From: Prorocentrum cordatum
Lineage: Eukaryota > Sar > Dinophyceae > Prorocentrales > Prorocentraceae
DNA: 42,500 nt
NCBI GenBank assembly: GCA_963575745.1
Contig: CAUYUJ010016483.1
Location: 1 to 42,500, forward strand
Direction of reading: 5' to 3'
Positions 28,529 to 38,100 of the stretch are shown here, piece after piece (positions within the stretch are counted from its first letter, which is position 1; each line of letters starts with the position of its first letter). The position numbers were made by a program, and so were the translations under genes. The notes beneath the pieces were generated by a model. The model ran no database searches. It was not told the DNA's origin and worked only from the letters and a program-made list of their open reading frames with translations.

Positions 28529-28721
28529 TCGGGGGCGGAAAAGAGGGGGGTGATGACTAGGGTGGGTGGGTATCATGGCGAGGGCCATGATATTTCCCCA
28601 GATTTTATGGCGCCTCTCCTTATTTCATCACGTCCCTGGCCCCCCCGCTGGGCCGCGCACATGCCGCCGGTCATGATTTGCACCCCCTCCTCTTGGACAC
28701 CCCCCTCTTGGCCGCTCCCGA
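28529..28721. mobile_element. Family J element, copy 2 (193 bp)
   Basis: The left end TCGGGGGCGGAAAAGAGGGG mirrors the right end (reverse complement TCGGGAGCGGCCAAGAGGGG). The flanks AAAAC and AAATC match at four of five bases. It is the same length as J1 and highly similar, including the central ATATCATGGC/GCCATGATAT palindrome. Confidence 0.88.
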
Positions 28722-28750
28722 AAATCACGCGCCTGCCGCGATATCATGGA

Positions 28751-28884
28751 CTTGGCATCGCTCGGACGTGTGCGTTTTTCTTTCGGCGGGGAAAATCGAG
28801 GAGCGTCCTTGATCGTTTGGCGAAAAAAGCCGCGCACGGCACCGAAACAAAAACACAGGAAATGGACGTCCGAGCGATGGCCAG
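28751..28884. mobile_element. Family A element, copy 7 (134 bp, TSD TGGA)
   Basis: CTTGGCATCGCTCGGACGT at the left and ACGTCCGAGCGATGGCCAG at the right are the cleanest TIR pair of the family. TGGA is duplicated exactly at 28747-28750 and 28885-28888. Confidence 0.96.
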
Positions 28885-28893
28885 TGGATCGTA

Positions 28894-29064
28894 CAGTCAA
28901 CCCGCGTAGTAAGGACGGGCAACCTTTCCAAGGGTACCCTTTCATCCTTGCCCCTTGCGGCACATCCTGTCGACTTTTGCTGGCCGACCTCGTTCGACAA
29001 ACTTTACATGGGCCTCCAAGGCCTTTGCATCCTTATCGCGCACCCTTATGACACGGGTTGACTG
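28894..29064. mobile_element. Family D element, copy 6 (171 bp, flanked by TA)
   Basis: CAGTCAACCCGCGT at the left and ACGGGTTGACTG at the right, each bordered by TA (28892-28893 and 29065-29066). It starts 5 bp after the A7 target duplication. This copy defines the D termini best. TA targets and CAGT-type ends recall Tc1/mariner-derived elements. Confidence 0.92.
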
Positions 29065-29281
29065 TACATCCCTTGCGGCGCATCCAGGAAATTTGCGACG
29101 CGAGATACTATGCGAGCAGTGGCGCGCGATTGTCAATGCTTCAAGCTTGAGGGAACATCGGACGCCCTCGGCCAGCTGGGGGCCTCCCAGAGGGGAGGCC
29201 TCCCAGGGGGCGCCAACCCTTGAACGTCCCGAGCTCTCCACTACCAAGGGGACCGGCGTTTTTATCCGCGGTACGTCTCTT

Positions 29282-29490
29282 TCGAACAATGAAAACGGCT
29301 TGGGCATACATTTTCTAACTTCCGCGCGGATTTCCTGATTTGGCGCCGGGGCCCCCTGGCAGCGCCTCTGGCGTCGCCTCTGGCGTCGCCCCTGGCGCGC
29401 TCCGCGCGCCAGGGAAGGGATGTCGGTGCAGATTCAAGAAATCCGCGCGAACCTTCAAAAGCTTATGTTCTTGAAGACGCTTCTTATTCA
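29282..29490. mobile_element. Family C foldback, copy 5
   Basis: The inner arms TTCCGCGCGGATTTCCTGAT and (inverted) ATTCAAGAAATCCGCGCGAA enclose repeated CTCTGGCGTCGC units and GGCGCGCTCCGCGCGCC. The outer arms (GGGCATACATTTTC, AAGCTTATGTTCTTG) are weaker and ends are approximate. The RT fragment follows closely. Confidence 0.72.
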
Positions 29491-29559
29491 ATCGCTTCGC
29501 TCATTCCGCTGACCCGCCTACCAGCGATTGGCTTGCTGAGCTATGCCGACGCCCTCAAC

Positions 29560-31625
29560 TCCCTCTCAGCGGGCATCAATCAGCGTTGAGCTACGACGCT
29601 TGCAGGAGAATAGTGCCAGACAGTACCGACAGCGTTTCTCAGCGTGGTCGGCGAATATTTGGCGACACCACTCCTCTATTAAAAACGACACTTCCTTCGC
29701 AATCGTGTACTGTGCATGAGATGAGGCAGCAATGGAAACAGATCTGGGACCCGCCAGACTACGACGACGTCCCGCGCCTCGACGCCTGGAAACAGCATGC
29801 TCGGAGTATTACCTTCCCGAAGTCGTCGAGGCCACAGGACTGGAGACCATCCTGCGAGGAGCTCTTGGACGCTATCAAGCTGGCGAAGGTCTGCCCAGGC
29901 CTCGATGGTTGGACGTCCCGTGCACAGCGTATTCGTTCAAAGATCTTTCCGCCGATTGCTCGCGTTTTCTCTAAGACTTTGTGGGTGCCCAAGAGCCCGG
30001 AGGCGGTGCGACGTCGGGGACAGCTGCCCGCGGACGCCCTCAGCTTGATTTTTGGATGGAGGGTCGCAAGCCTTCCGAAGAGGCGAGGCGGACACCAGAC
30101 CCGTCGCGGTCGGATCGGCCCGCCTCAGACCCTGGCCTACAGCTTCTGCGAGTGCCGCTCCCGATCCCCTCTGACAGCCACTGGGCGAACAGGAGGGGCA
30201 GCTCTGCACCCCGCGCTATACCCAGATGATTGGCAGGCTGTGCGGAGGGAACCGACGTTGCCGAACTGGACCCCTCGAAAGTTCACGCTCGTGTCTCTCA
30301 ATCGCTGGCACGGGAAACGTTGGATCGATCTGAATTACCCGACTCAGTGATGTACACTTGTTTGGCGGCGTGGTCAGGACCAAGGGTGTGCAGCATACAA
30401 GGAGAACTCGCAGAGCCTATTCGACCACATTGCGGCCTCCCGCGACGTGGTCGACTATTGTTACGTTGTTTCCATGGCAGCCGCTATGCAAAAGCTAGTT
30501 GTTCATGGATGACAGATCCCTCGTGGCACAAAATCCTGAACTATTCAAGGACGACTTAGAGGCCACCCAGAGGTTCGTCGTGAGCATCGGGTACCAGAAA
30601 GACGCGGCCAAACGACAAGTATGGTCAGATCAAGACGCGCAGTCGAAGCTGATAGAACGTGTCGGTGTGAAATGATACCCGGCCAATCCAGCACATCCTA
30701 TTCTCCCTCTCGGAGTTTGGCAGAAATTTGCCCATGGCATGTCAGTCCTTGCATCTTTCCCTGGGTCCAGCCAGGCCAGGTTGAAGTTGGCAGTGCCATA
30801 TTTGAGACCGCTGTGGTTGTGGGCATCCCCACTCGTGGTGCCACTACCTGCGGCCACGGCCAAGTCCGCCAAGGCTGTCTGGAGGACCAACTGCACCTGG
30901 CGGTTCATGGGCAGGTGGTGGTACCAGAACGTTTTGTTGCATCCAGTCCCTTCGAGTGCTATCTTTTCTGCCAACAAAGCGACTGACACGAAACTCATAT
31001 GGACCAGTTTCTTGTATGACGTTTCATGTGCATGCAGGCCCTTGGTTTGAATTACATTTGTTATAGTGACCAACGGGGTTTGTTATAAGAAGTGGGTCCA
31101 GCGTATGATCATTGTACGTACAAGGCGGCGGAACACCTTGTCGACGACAGGTGGAGGTTTTGGACCTCAGGTGGGGCCGCCTTGCATACCATGCGCGTCG
31201 TTGCACGGGTCAGATGTTTCCAGGATGTACAGCGTGATCGGCACGATGCAGAGGATATCGATGACGTGGACGTGGGTTTTGAGCTCACATGCGCAGCTTG
31301 TCAAAGTGTTGGCTTCCTTGGAGGAGTCAGACCGCACCTTGATCTCGATATACCGCAGTGGAGCGGTTTCCTCGCAGACCCGGAGACGCACGGGACACCC
31401 GTGCAAGAATTGTGGATATTTTGCACCATCGTTTCGCCATGTTTTGTTAGAGCGCCCGCATTTCAACGCCAACGCTCGGAGATCCATCATCGACTGGCTC
31501 TCGACTGGGTTCTGGACCGCGGTCCCTCGCGTGACCTCGATGTCTGGATGGATTGCTACTCGCAGGCCGAGCACCGCGCAGACCGCGTCCGCATGCTCCT
31601 AGCTGCTTGCGAGATGGTTTTTGTC
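29560..31625 (+). pseudogene. Decayed non-LTR retrotransposon, reverse transcriptase to zinc knuckle
   Basis: Reverse transcriptase of a LINE-type element, which would copy its RNA at a nicked target. The fingers are in frame 0 (29586 on): WDPPDYDDVPRLDAW and AKVCPGLDGW, the A-x-x-x-x-G-x-D-G-W block. The D-T-R-P-V block is in frame 1 at about 30091. LVSLNRWHGKRWIDL is back in frame 0. The catalytic F-M-D-D box is at 30502-30513 in frame 1, just after a TAG (30496). Another stop is TGA at 30673. YLRPLWLWASP and WWYQNVLLHP are thumb-region motifs typical of dinoflagellate elements as I know them. The C-terminal knuckle C-x2-C-x8-H-x4-R (C codons at 31402 and 31411, R codon at 31453) has lost its last Cys. 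At least three frame changes make it inactive. No endonuclease domain was found upstream. Confidence 0.88.
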
Positions 31626-31708
31626 ATTCTACGGTGTGACAAAGTTGAGATATTGACTGAGCCAGGCAAGATGATGTATCAACGTGATCGCCTACCTGCT
31701 GTTCACCA

Positions 31709-32734
31709 GTGGTCGTGAGTATGTCCAATCGAGCATCTACGTCATATGTCGGCGCGTTGCTCTTTTATATTTTATCTATACCAGTACCACTCAGGCTGGC
31801 CTTCGCATACGTGAGGCCGCTATGGACGTGGGCGTTGCCAATTGTGACACCGCCACCAAGACGATTTGCGAGACTACTGTGCCCAGCCCTGTGGAAGACA
31901 GGCTCGCGATGGTGGTGTTTTGGACGCTATTGGGCACAGAACGTATTGTTGCATCCCGAATATTCAGCTGCCATTCTTGGATTTCGAAGGCTGGTGGATG
32001 AGAGATTGGTGTGGAGTGATTTTCTGGACGCGACCTTCTCAGAGTACGCACGGGTATTGGGATTGTCTTTTATCCGATATTCGCCCACCCAGGGCGCCAT
32101 TCTCCAAGTGGATTCGCGTGACGACTTCAGGGTCAGACACGCAGTCGAGCATGTTGTGGGTGATGGCTGGAGGTTCAGCACTAACAGCAAAGCCGCACAG
32201 CATGCACTCAGAAGCATCGCTCGCATCAGATGCCTCCAGCAAGTGGAACGAACGAGATACGACGCGGAGGAGATTGACGACGTCGACGACCAGGCATCTT
32301 CTAGCAAACTATATTCAAAGTGGCTGCTAAGCCTGAGTGAGGAAGACCGCGCGCTCTCGGCGGTCTTCAGATCGGGGGCGGTGACCTCCGAGACCAGACG
32401 ACGCACAGGGTACGATTGCAAGCACTGTGGAGCGCCGACCCCCAGTTTCCGCCACGCCTTCGCCGAGTGTCCCAGACATGCTGGTGAGCGAAAGGTTGTT
32501 GAAGACCGCTATGACATTCCCCCGGCATTTTGGACAAGTGTGCCGAGGGTGACCAGCAAGAGCGGTTGGACTGTTCTCTCTCAACATGATTGTCCGCAAG
32601 TGCGTGCGAGAATGCTCACGGCGAGTTGCGCCCTGGGGCTGAGCATTCTCAAGACAGGGCATAGACGACATGCTCACCGACCCCGCGCCTCCACCTCGGA
32701 CGCGTGGTCTGGTGAGGTTGGTTCAGTAACGTGA
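31709..32734 (+). pseudogene. Second copy of the RT 3' half (thumb to CCHC zinc knuckle), open
   Basis: 341 open codons to TGA at 32732-32734. Residues 34-41 read YVRPLWTW and about residue 70 onward reads FGRYWAQNVLLHP, matching the preceding copy at an offset of 1.01 kb. RSGAVTSETRRRTG leads to an intact knuckle C237-x2-C240-x8-H249-x4-C254, then FWTSVPRVTSKSGW, also present in copy 1. The Y/F-x-D-D box and fingers are absent, so it is a 3' part only. Protein identity to copy 1 looks near 40-50% by eye, so the duplication is old. It could be a 5'-truncated sister insertion, typical for LINEs, or a tandem duplication. The ATG is not an authentic start. The frame has no stops where copy 1 has several changes. 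Confidence 0.88.
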
Positions 32735-33185
32735 CGCGCATGAGATTATCCCAATATTGTCCGGATATTTCGTTCAATTTTTCTCTCTTTACCCGTGCTG
32801 TGCCATCACAGGCGTTTGCTTGCATGTTCGCGGACTCTGTGGGCCTCTTTTAGGGCCAGTTGGGGCCTCTTGGGGGCCTCGTGCGGCCTCCAGGGGTCCA
32901 ACAGTTTATGTCCATGACGTTTCTCTTTCTTCTGCTTGTGCGGCGGCGCTCCACGGATCGGTCGGCCCGCCGGCGATCCTAGGCCAGCTGGGCAACAGCA
33001 GGTGTTCAGGACGCGTGGTGGGCTCGCAATCGCGGAGGGCCCGCATCCCTTTCCTCGTCTCGCGGTGGGCCCTCCTTGGTCGGACAGGGGCCGAGGGGCG
33101 AGGACGGGGAAAAGTCCGCCCCAGAGCGTTCCGGAACGCTCTCGGGGCGCTCCGGAACACCCTGAGGAGGCCGCGGCGCCGTCGA
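32735..33185. other. Unassigned DNA after the RT fragments
   Basis: Contains GGGCCTC direct repeats at 32840-32890. One plus frame reads AALHGSVGPPAILGQLGNS (about 32940-33000), mildly protein-like. CGGAACGCTCTCGGGGCGCT direct repeats lie at 33130-33160. Nothing assigned. Confidence 0.35.
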
Positions 33186-33312
33186 GACAAAACACACTGT
33201 GGGAAAACACACACTGTGTGGGACACACACACACACACACTGCGTTTTTCCCCCCACGCACTGTGTGTGTGTGTGTTTTCCCACAGACTGTGTGTGTTGT
33301 TTTGTGTGTTTT
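33186..33312. repeat. CA/TG-rich long hairpin
   Basis: ACAAAACACACTGTGGGAAA at the left pairs with TTTTCCCACAGACTGTGTGT and TTGTTTTGTG at the right, around CA and TG tracts. GGGGAAAAACGC...GCGTGGGGGG-type sequence forms the tip. The stem is about 45 bp, imperfect. Confidence 0.8.
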
Positions 33313-33690
33313 TCCCCCGGAGCCGCCGGATTTCCGAGATTCTCGACGCATCCTCACCCGATGCTGTCTTCGCCCTGGCTTCGTCTAGCCTGGGCGTCTT
33401 CCTCCGTGGGCCCTGTGGCCCGGGCTGGGCGCCTGGCTGCGCCTGGGCTCTGAGGACGTGGGCCCCTGCCGGTGCTGGTGCGCATGTCGGGGGCGGCATA
33501 TCTGTCGGGGGATCGTGAGACTCGACGTTTTTTGACGAGCGCGCCCCAGATTTTGACATCCCAGTTTTCGACGGACGTTTGCGGGAGGTCGCGTTAAATT
33601 TCACATTGGGTCTCGCCGTTTTCTTTGATGGCCCCTCTGCCCCCCCCCCCCTGCGCTCAAGCAGTGGCGAGGCGTCCCGGCTTGCCTCTG
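33313..33690. other. Unassigned DNA
   Basis: GC-rich between 33370 and 33520, with no repeat family copy. The minus frame 32906-33826 (306 codons) crosses the CA/TG hairpin and shows no motif. Confidence 0.35.
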
Positions 33691-33762
33691 GGCCCACCAA
33701 AGAATGCTCTGAGAACCCCGTGTGGTTTCCACGAAATGGTCTCAGAGCATTTCTGGTTGGGG
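33691..33762. repeat. Short inverted repeat around TGCTCTGAGA
   Basis: CCCACCAAAGAATGCTCTGA at the left mirrors TCAGAGCATTTCTGGTTGGG at the right, a stem of about 25 bp with a loop of about 25. ATGCTCTGAGAAC recurs directly at 33790. Confidence 0.72.
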
Positions 33763-33939
33763 CTGCCTTGGTGTAGCACATCGGCTTTATGCTCTGAGAA
33801 CTTGGCTCCCCAATCAGCGTTTGCATTCAAGGGGTCCCGGCGACAGTTCTGGGCCGATTTCGGTTGGCGGCCAGGTTCCTGGGTTCGGGTTTCCGGGCTC
33901 CCGGGGGACAGTGTCCGTGCCGATTTCGGTGCACCGATC

Positions 33940-34165
33940 TTCTTATCGATCGGTCTCACCATTGATCTCATGACACATTTCTCTATCGGTCTCGCAATCT
34001 ATCTCACGATCGATCTGACAATACATCCAATTGTAGATCGCACGAGAAATCTCACGATCGATCTCACTCATTGAATCGACGTCACTATCGGTTTCGCGCT
34101 CGACCTCATCTTCGTCTCCACTATCGATTCCACGACCGATCCCACAATCGACCTCAATATCCATA
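33940..34165. repeat. Degenerate ATCGATCTCAC minisatellite
   Basis: ATCGATCT, ATCGGTCT and AATCGAC-type words recur every 12-20 bp, often followed by CAC or CAT. The plus frame reads repeated IGL.I/TIDLTI peptides. There is no fixed period, so it is an old tandem array. Confidence 0.7.
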
Positions 34166-35109
34166 TCACCAATTTTCCAGCCATCCACCGATTGGGGTGT
34201 TTCTCTGGTGTCATATTGGTGTTCGTAACATGTTCTGGTGCTACGAACATGTTTTGGTAGGCCTGTAGGAGTGCCTTGACGGCCGGTCCCTGCTCGAACC
34301 TCGCCGCAGAGGAAGAGGGTCCTGAGGGAGACGGGTCCTGAGGTTTTTCGCCGTTCTCGGGCGTTCGGGGCCCTCGCCCTCCACGGGCCCTTGGAATTGC
34401 AAGAGATCGGCCAAGGGTGAAGATCTCGTCGTGGGGGAGGCCCCCAGGTCCCGCTTCCCTCAGGAGTCGTTTCTCTCAGGATCCGTTCAAAGCAGGTATT
34501 CGTTTGGACTCCCAGGTCCCAATCTATTTCAGGCGCCTTCCTATTTCAATGATCGGTATGTGATATGTGTTTGCCGTGTCTTGTTGTTCTCTGGGATGGC
34601 CTGGACCGAATCAGCTTTCTCCGACTTCTTATCGCATGCTTTTACCTACAGTGGAAACCCATGCCCCATGCCAAGAAATGCCCTGCTTGCCTCCGGGGTG
34701 CCCTGTGTTTGTTGGGTTTCGATGGGTTTGCTATGGAAAGCGTGACTTTCCCCACCAGAAATCGATCGACGTCCGGGGATCTAATGGTTCGGTTTCTAGT
34801 GGAAGATTTTTTTGTGGTCGGGCTCCTATTGTACTTCTTCCGCCCGACGTGCATCGGGGGCATTCAACGTAATGTTAGGGGCAAGCGTCATACACAGTGC
34901 CGCCCGCCCCGCCGCCACCTTGCAGTGTCTCTCGATGGAGATGGTGCGGGTGCTGGCATCTTGCCGACACGCGTGCGTCTCGCATCCTTGGGGAAACGGG
35001 CGTCGCCTGCGCACGTGGCGCTCGTCTGGCGCGGCTGGAGTATGCCGTGCACCCAGGAGCACATGGCGCACAAGGCGTGCTGGCATGCTTAGGCCATGCT
35101 GGTCAGAGG
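34166..35109. other. Unassigned DNA with one protein-like frame
   Basis: 34200-34260 has a repeated ACATGTT.TGGT motif. The frame 34565-35092 (175 codons, plus) ends with KRASPAHVALVWRGWSMPCT and a TAG; the opposite strand is also open. GGCGCCTTCCTATTTCAATG (34531-34550) recalls GGCGCCTTCCTACTTCAACA at 17721. No assignment made. Confidence 0.35.
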
Positions 35110-35258
35110 AGGAATAGGTATCGATACCGCTGCCGTTCCCTCGTTTCCGCCTGTTTGGGCATCTTGGGAGGCCCTCGTTGCACGGCTGGATTAGCCCCGA
35201 AATCATGGTCGGAACGCATCATTGGAGAGGTCCGGGGAGCTGTACCATGCGTGGCGCG
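35110..35258 (+). repeat. Repeat Q, copy 4
   Basis: GGTATCGATACCGCTGCCGT at the left, then GGGCATCTTGGGAGGCCC, GGCTGGATTAGCCCCGAAAT, GGTCGGAACGCATCATTGGA and GAGGTCCGGGGAGCTG. It is the longest plus-strand copy. B4 begins 12 bp later. Confidence 0.75.
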
Positions 35259-35270
35259 ACTCTCCAGAAT

Positions 35271-35438
35271 TCCGGAGGGGAAAACATACAGACACAAGTA
35301 ATCGTCGAGTGCCAGGAGAATACGGAACATGTTGACATATGGGAAATAGAGGGGGGAGACCAACATTCAGAAGATATGGAAAACACGAGGGAACTTGGGA
35401 TGTGTGCCTGTTTATTGGTGCGTCCCTTGGCCCTTTCC
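35271..35438. mobile_element. Family B element, copy 4 (168 bp, 4/5 TSD)
   Basis: From TCCGGAGGGGAAAACATACA to GTCCCTTGGCCCTTTCC. The flanks AGAAT (35266-35270) and AGAAC (35439-35443) differ at one base. It is the most diverged B copy. Confidence 0.85.
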
Positions 35439-35454
35439 AGAACATCAGGGGTCA

Positions 35455-35630
35455 GACAGAGACAGAAACATGAAAGTTGGGAGGCTCGCGCGGATTCCCG
35501 GGATCGGCGCTGGGCCCCCCCCTCCTGGGCGCACGGAGCGCGCGCCGGGGGCGACGCCGGAGGCGCTGCCGTTGGGCTCCCGCGCCGATCCAAGAAGTCT
35601 TTCCGAACCTTTGTTTTGTCATAGTTACGT
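35455..35630. mobile_element. Family C foldback, copy 6 (diverged)
   Basis: The inner arms GGCTCGCGCGGATTCCCGGG and CCGCGCCGATCCAAGAAGTC are the C arms. The centre has GGCGCACGGAGCGCGCGCC. The outer arms are poorly preserved. It sits between B4 and B5, about 10-17 bp from each. Confidence 0.7.
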
Positions 35631-35639
35631 CATGGTTTC

Positions 35640-35801
35640 TCAGGAGGGGGAAAACCACACAGACACAATTAATCGTCGACTCCCAGGAAAATATGCAAAA
35701 ATATGGGAAGTGGGGGGGAAGACAGAAACCCAGAACATATGGGAAAATATGAGAATCTTGTTATTTGTGTGTATTTATTTGTGTGTCCTGGGGCCCCTTT
35801 A
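35640..35801. mobile_element. Family B element, copy 5 (162 bp, TSD GTTTC)
   Basis: TCAGGAGGGGGAAAACCACA at the left and GTCCTGGGGCCCCTTTA at the right. GTTTC is duplicated exactly (35635-35639 and 35802-35806). Its length equals B2. Confidence 0.95.
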
Positions 35802-35847
35802 GTTTCGTCCTCATCGTTTCCCACCAGTAGGAGACATGGTAAGGCTC

Positions 35848-35995
35848 GGTACGATCGAAACGGGTACGGAAGGAATGGGTGCGAAGACCGGCAGCAGCTC
35901 CTGCTCATGTTGGCCAGGACTCGCTGTCGATGTCGCCCCGGAGAACATCAATTGAAGATAAAAAGGTCGCCTGCCCAACAGCGGCCGTTGTTGAT
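35848..35995. repeat. Repeat W, copy 2
   Basis: Pairs with about 10880-11030: ACGATCGAAACGGGTACGGA, CCAGGACTCGCTGTCGATGT and CGCCTGCCCAACAGCG. No terminal repeats defined. Confidence 0.65.
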
Positions 35996-36386
35996 GTTGG
36001 ACAACAGCTGCTCGTGGGCATCGCACCCGTGTTCTACCCCTTTCAGGCGTGCCAAAAGATGAATGAACGAACGACCTTCAGGGGCCCCGCCCATGTTTAA
36101 CCCAGGATCAGTCATTGCAGTAGAACGTTCTCGTATTACAACATGTTCCGTTCCTCTAAGGTAGGCTCGCGCGGCGATGGCGCGCCGGCGACGCCGGCGA
36201 AGGCGGTCAAGGTTGAATTCCGCGGAAGCACCAGTGGACACGGTGACGCCCTTGGTCCCGACGGAGTTTACCCTTGAACGGTCGGGGCCGCGATCGACCT
36301 TGAGGCTCAGCGGGCGGCGCGGGGTCAGAAACCTCTGACCTCTGCGCGTGCCGGCGCCGCGCGAGCCTGCAGCAGACTCCTCCTCG
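35996..36386. other. Unassigned DNA
   Basis: Contains a GGCGCGCCGGCGACGCCGGC palindromic patch (36180-36200). No element family or recognised frame. Confidence 0.4.
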
Positions 36387-36388
36387 TA

Positions 36389-36568
36389 CAGTCGGGGCCC
36401 TGAAGAAGGAACCCTTTTCGTTGGGGAGGGGCTCCGCGTTCCTTAGTTAAGTGTTTCGCAGCTTGCCTCAGGTTTTCCTTATGTTTTCGATCGGAAATCG
36501 AAGTTTTACTTATGGAAAAAAGGGGCCTCGTTCCTTATTGAGGGTTCCTTAGGTCAACGCCCCGACTG
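36389..36568. mobile_element. Element T (180 bp, flanked by TA)
   Basis: CAGTCGGGGCCCTGAAGAAG at the left and AAGGTC/CAACGCCCCGACTG-type right end form a terminal inverted repeat, followed inward by GGAACCC/GGGTTCC. TA borders both ends (36387-36388 and 36569-36570). The interior is AT-richer, with TTTTCGATCGGAAATCGAAG, itself a palindrome. It abuts island 5. Confidence 0.85.
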
Positions 36569-36570
36569 TA

Positions 36571-36692
36571 CTGCAGTGCCTCGCTGCGGCCGCTGCGCTC
36601 CGCCTGCGTCGGGGCGGCGGCCCCGGAAGCCGCCGCGGCCCAGGTGGGGGAGCTGGCGGCCTGGGCGGAGCGCCACGCGGGCAGGCTGCCGC
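36571..36692 (+). CDS. Exon-like island 5, AG...GT bounded, GRLP motif
   Basis: It begins right after element T with CTGCAG, a plausible splice acceptor. It then reads ASLRPLRSACVGAAAPEAAA followed by AQVGELAAWAERHAGRLPLA, and ends at GGCAG-GTCGCC, a plausible donor. W-A-E-R-H-A-G-R-L-P matches W-L-A-A-H-P-G-R-F-P of island 1. This is the start of a helicase-associated-type repeat as I recall the pattern. The other frames are Gly/Arg- or Pro-rich and less convincing. Confidence 0.42.
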
Positions 36693-36777
36693 TGGCAGGT
36701 CGCCCCGCCCTCCCCCCCTTTGCCCGGCTCCCTCGCGCCGCAGCCAAAGATCACGGCGGGAGGTTTTTCCTTGTCTT

Positions 36778-36811
36778 CGGCCTCCTCCTCCTCCTCCTCC
36801 TTCTTCGTCCC

Positions 36812-36842
<31 letters not shown>

Positions 36843-36897
36843 TCCTCCTCCTCCTCCTCGTCCTCCTCCTCCTCCTCCTCCTCCTCCTCCTCCTCCT
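36778..36897. repeat. CTC array
   Basis: CTC units with a CTTCTTCGTCCC interruption and a C run at 36836-36842. Confidence 0.95.
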
Positions 36898-37250
36898 AAA
36901 ATCCAGACCCCCTCGCGTTGCAGAACAAATCACCTCCGGAGGTTTTTTATGTTGTTTTCGGGCTATGGGGTGCCGTGCTGGGCCTCAGGATTGTCGGAAA
37001 GCAACGACTTCAGAGGAAGAGTTTGGTTCCAGGGAAGGAGTCCGGACCTCTGGGGGTCGACGCTGCGAAAGCATCACGGCGCCGGGGACCTTGGTTCCCC
37101 TCCCCCCGCGCGGCTCCGCCCCCCGCCTCTTGAGGCGCAGGCGCTTCGTCTCTTCAGGAGGAGGAGGAGGAGGTCAAAATACTTCTACAGAGCCTCCTCC
37201 TCGTCGCCGAAGGCACTCGCATCCTCCACGGATGCTGCTATCACTCTCTT
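36898..37250. other. Inverted repeat P copy and flanking DNA
   Basis: About 37018-37075 carries repeat P inverted: CCAGGGAAGGAGTCCGGACC, then TCTGGGGGTCGACGCTG. The rest (36898-37017 and 37076-37250) is unassigned apart from a short GGA run near 37157-37172. Confidence 0.6.
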
Positions 37251-37251
37251 C

Positions 37252-37325
37252 CTGCTCATCTTGCTCCTCGTCCTCCTCATCCTCATCCTCATCCTCCTCA
37301 TCCTCCCTCTCCTCGTCCGCTTCTC
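37252..37325. repeat. CTC / ATC short array
   Basis: CTCGTCCTCCTCATCCTCAT-type units, matching Asp/Glu-rich and Leu/Ile-rich frames on the two strands. Confidence 0.85.
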
Positions 37326-38040
37326 CTTTGATGTTGAGCATCCCTGCGGCGGCTTCTGTGCTACGGTGGCGTCGGGGAGAGAGACAAAAGGGGGCCGCAC
37401 CCCTTCGCGTCGCGCGTCGCGAGCCAAAACGGCAGGAGGTGTCTGGCAATCCTGGGCCGCTGGGGGCTTTTTCCAGGCCCAACGAGGCCGTCAAACAGAA
37501 ATTCGTGATGGCAGAATTCGCCAGGGGAAGAGGCCGATAGTTTCGAGGGCCCGCGCTAGGAAAGAAATCGCGACGTCGGGCGCCTTGATAGGACGAGGGG
37601 CAGAAAGAGGAGGGGGAGAAAGAAGGAGGATCGCGGTCTCAGTCGGCCCTGGAAACGACAGGGCTGTTTTCGTCATTGTTCCGAAGAAGTGTCTTTTGAA
37701 AATGCCAACGGTGAACAAATGGCAACCCGAAGTGGCAAAAGCACGGCTCTGGAGTTGCAGGTGAACCGGAACCGGCAGAGAATCGGCGATGGAGCCAGGA
37801 AACAACGGTGCCATAACCGTTAAAACAAAACACGGCACACGGAACCGGTAAAAAAATTGCAGAGTCGTTTCCAGGGCCCACGGAGATCGCGGCGGACGAA
37901 ATGAGATGTTGGGTAAACGGCGGCACGAGAACGGTTGCATGCAGCTGGTAATCTGGCCCGCCGTTTGGCGCCCTCCTCGACACGTCCGCACCCCACTCTG
38001 GCCAAGTGTGGAAAAGGCTGTGCGGCTGGTGCCGCCGACC
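37326..38040. other. Unassigned DNA, 0.7 kb
   Basis: No repeat family copy or recognised protein. The long minus frame 37491-38981 (496 codons) is Pro/Ser/Leu-rich, crosses two GGA arrays and shows no motif, so I do not call it. Confidence 0.4.
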
Positions 38041-38100
38041 CTGACGAGGAGGACGAGGAGGAGGAGGAGGATGAGGAGGAGGAGGAAGAGCAGGAGGACC
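38041..38100. repeat. Short GGA/GAC array
   Basis: GACGAGGAGGACGAGGAGG-type units. A second small GGAAGAGG cluster lies at 38210-38240. Confidence 0.85.

Noticed and set aside
33940-34165. Membrane peptide with I/L repeats
   Set aside because: The TIDLTI peptide is the translation of a degenerate ATCGATCTCAC tandem repeat.
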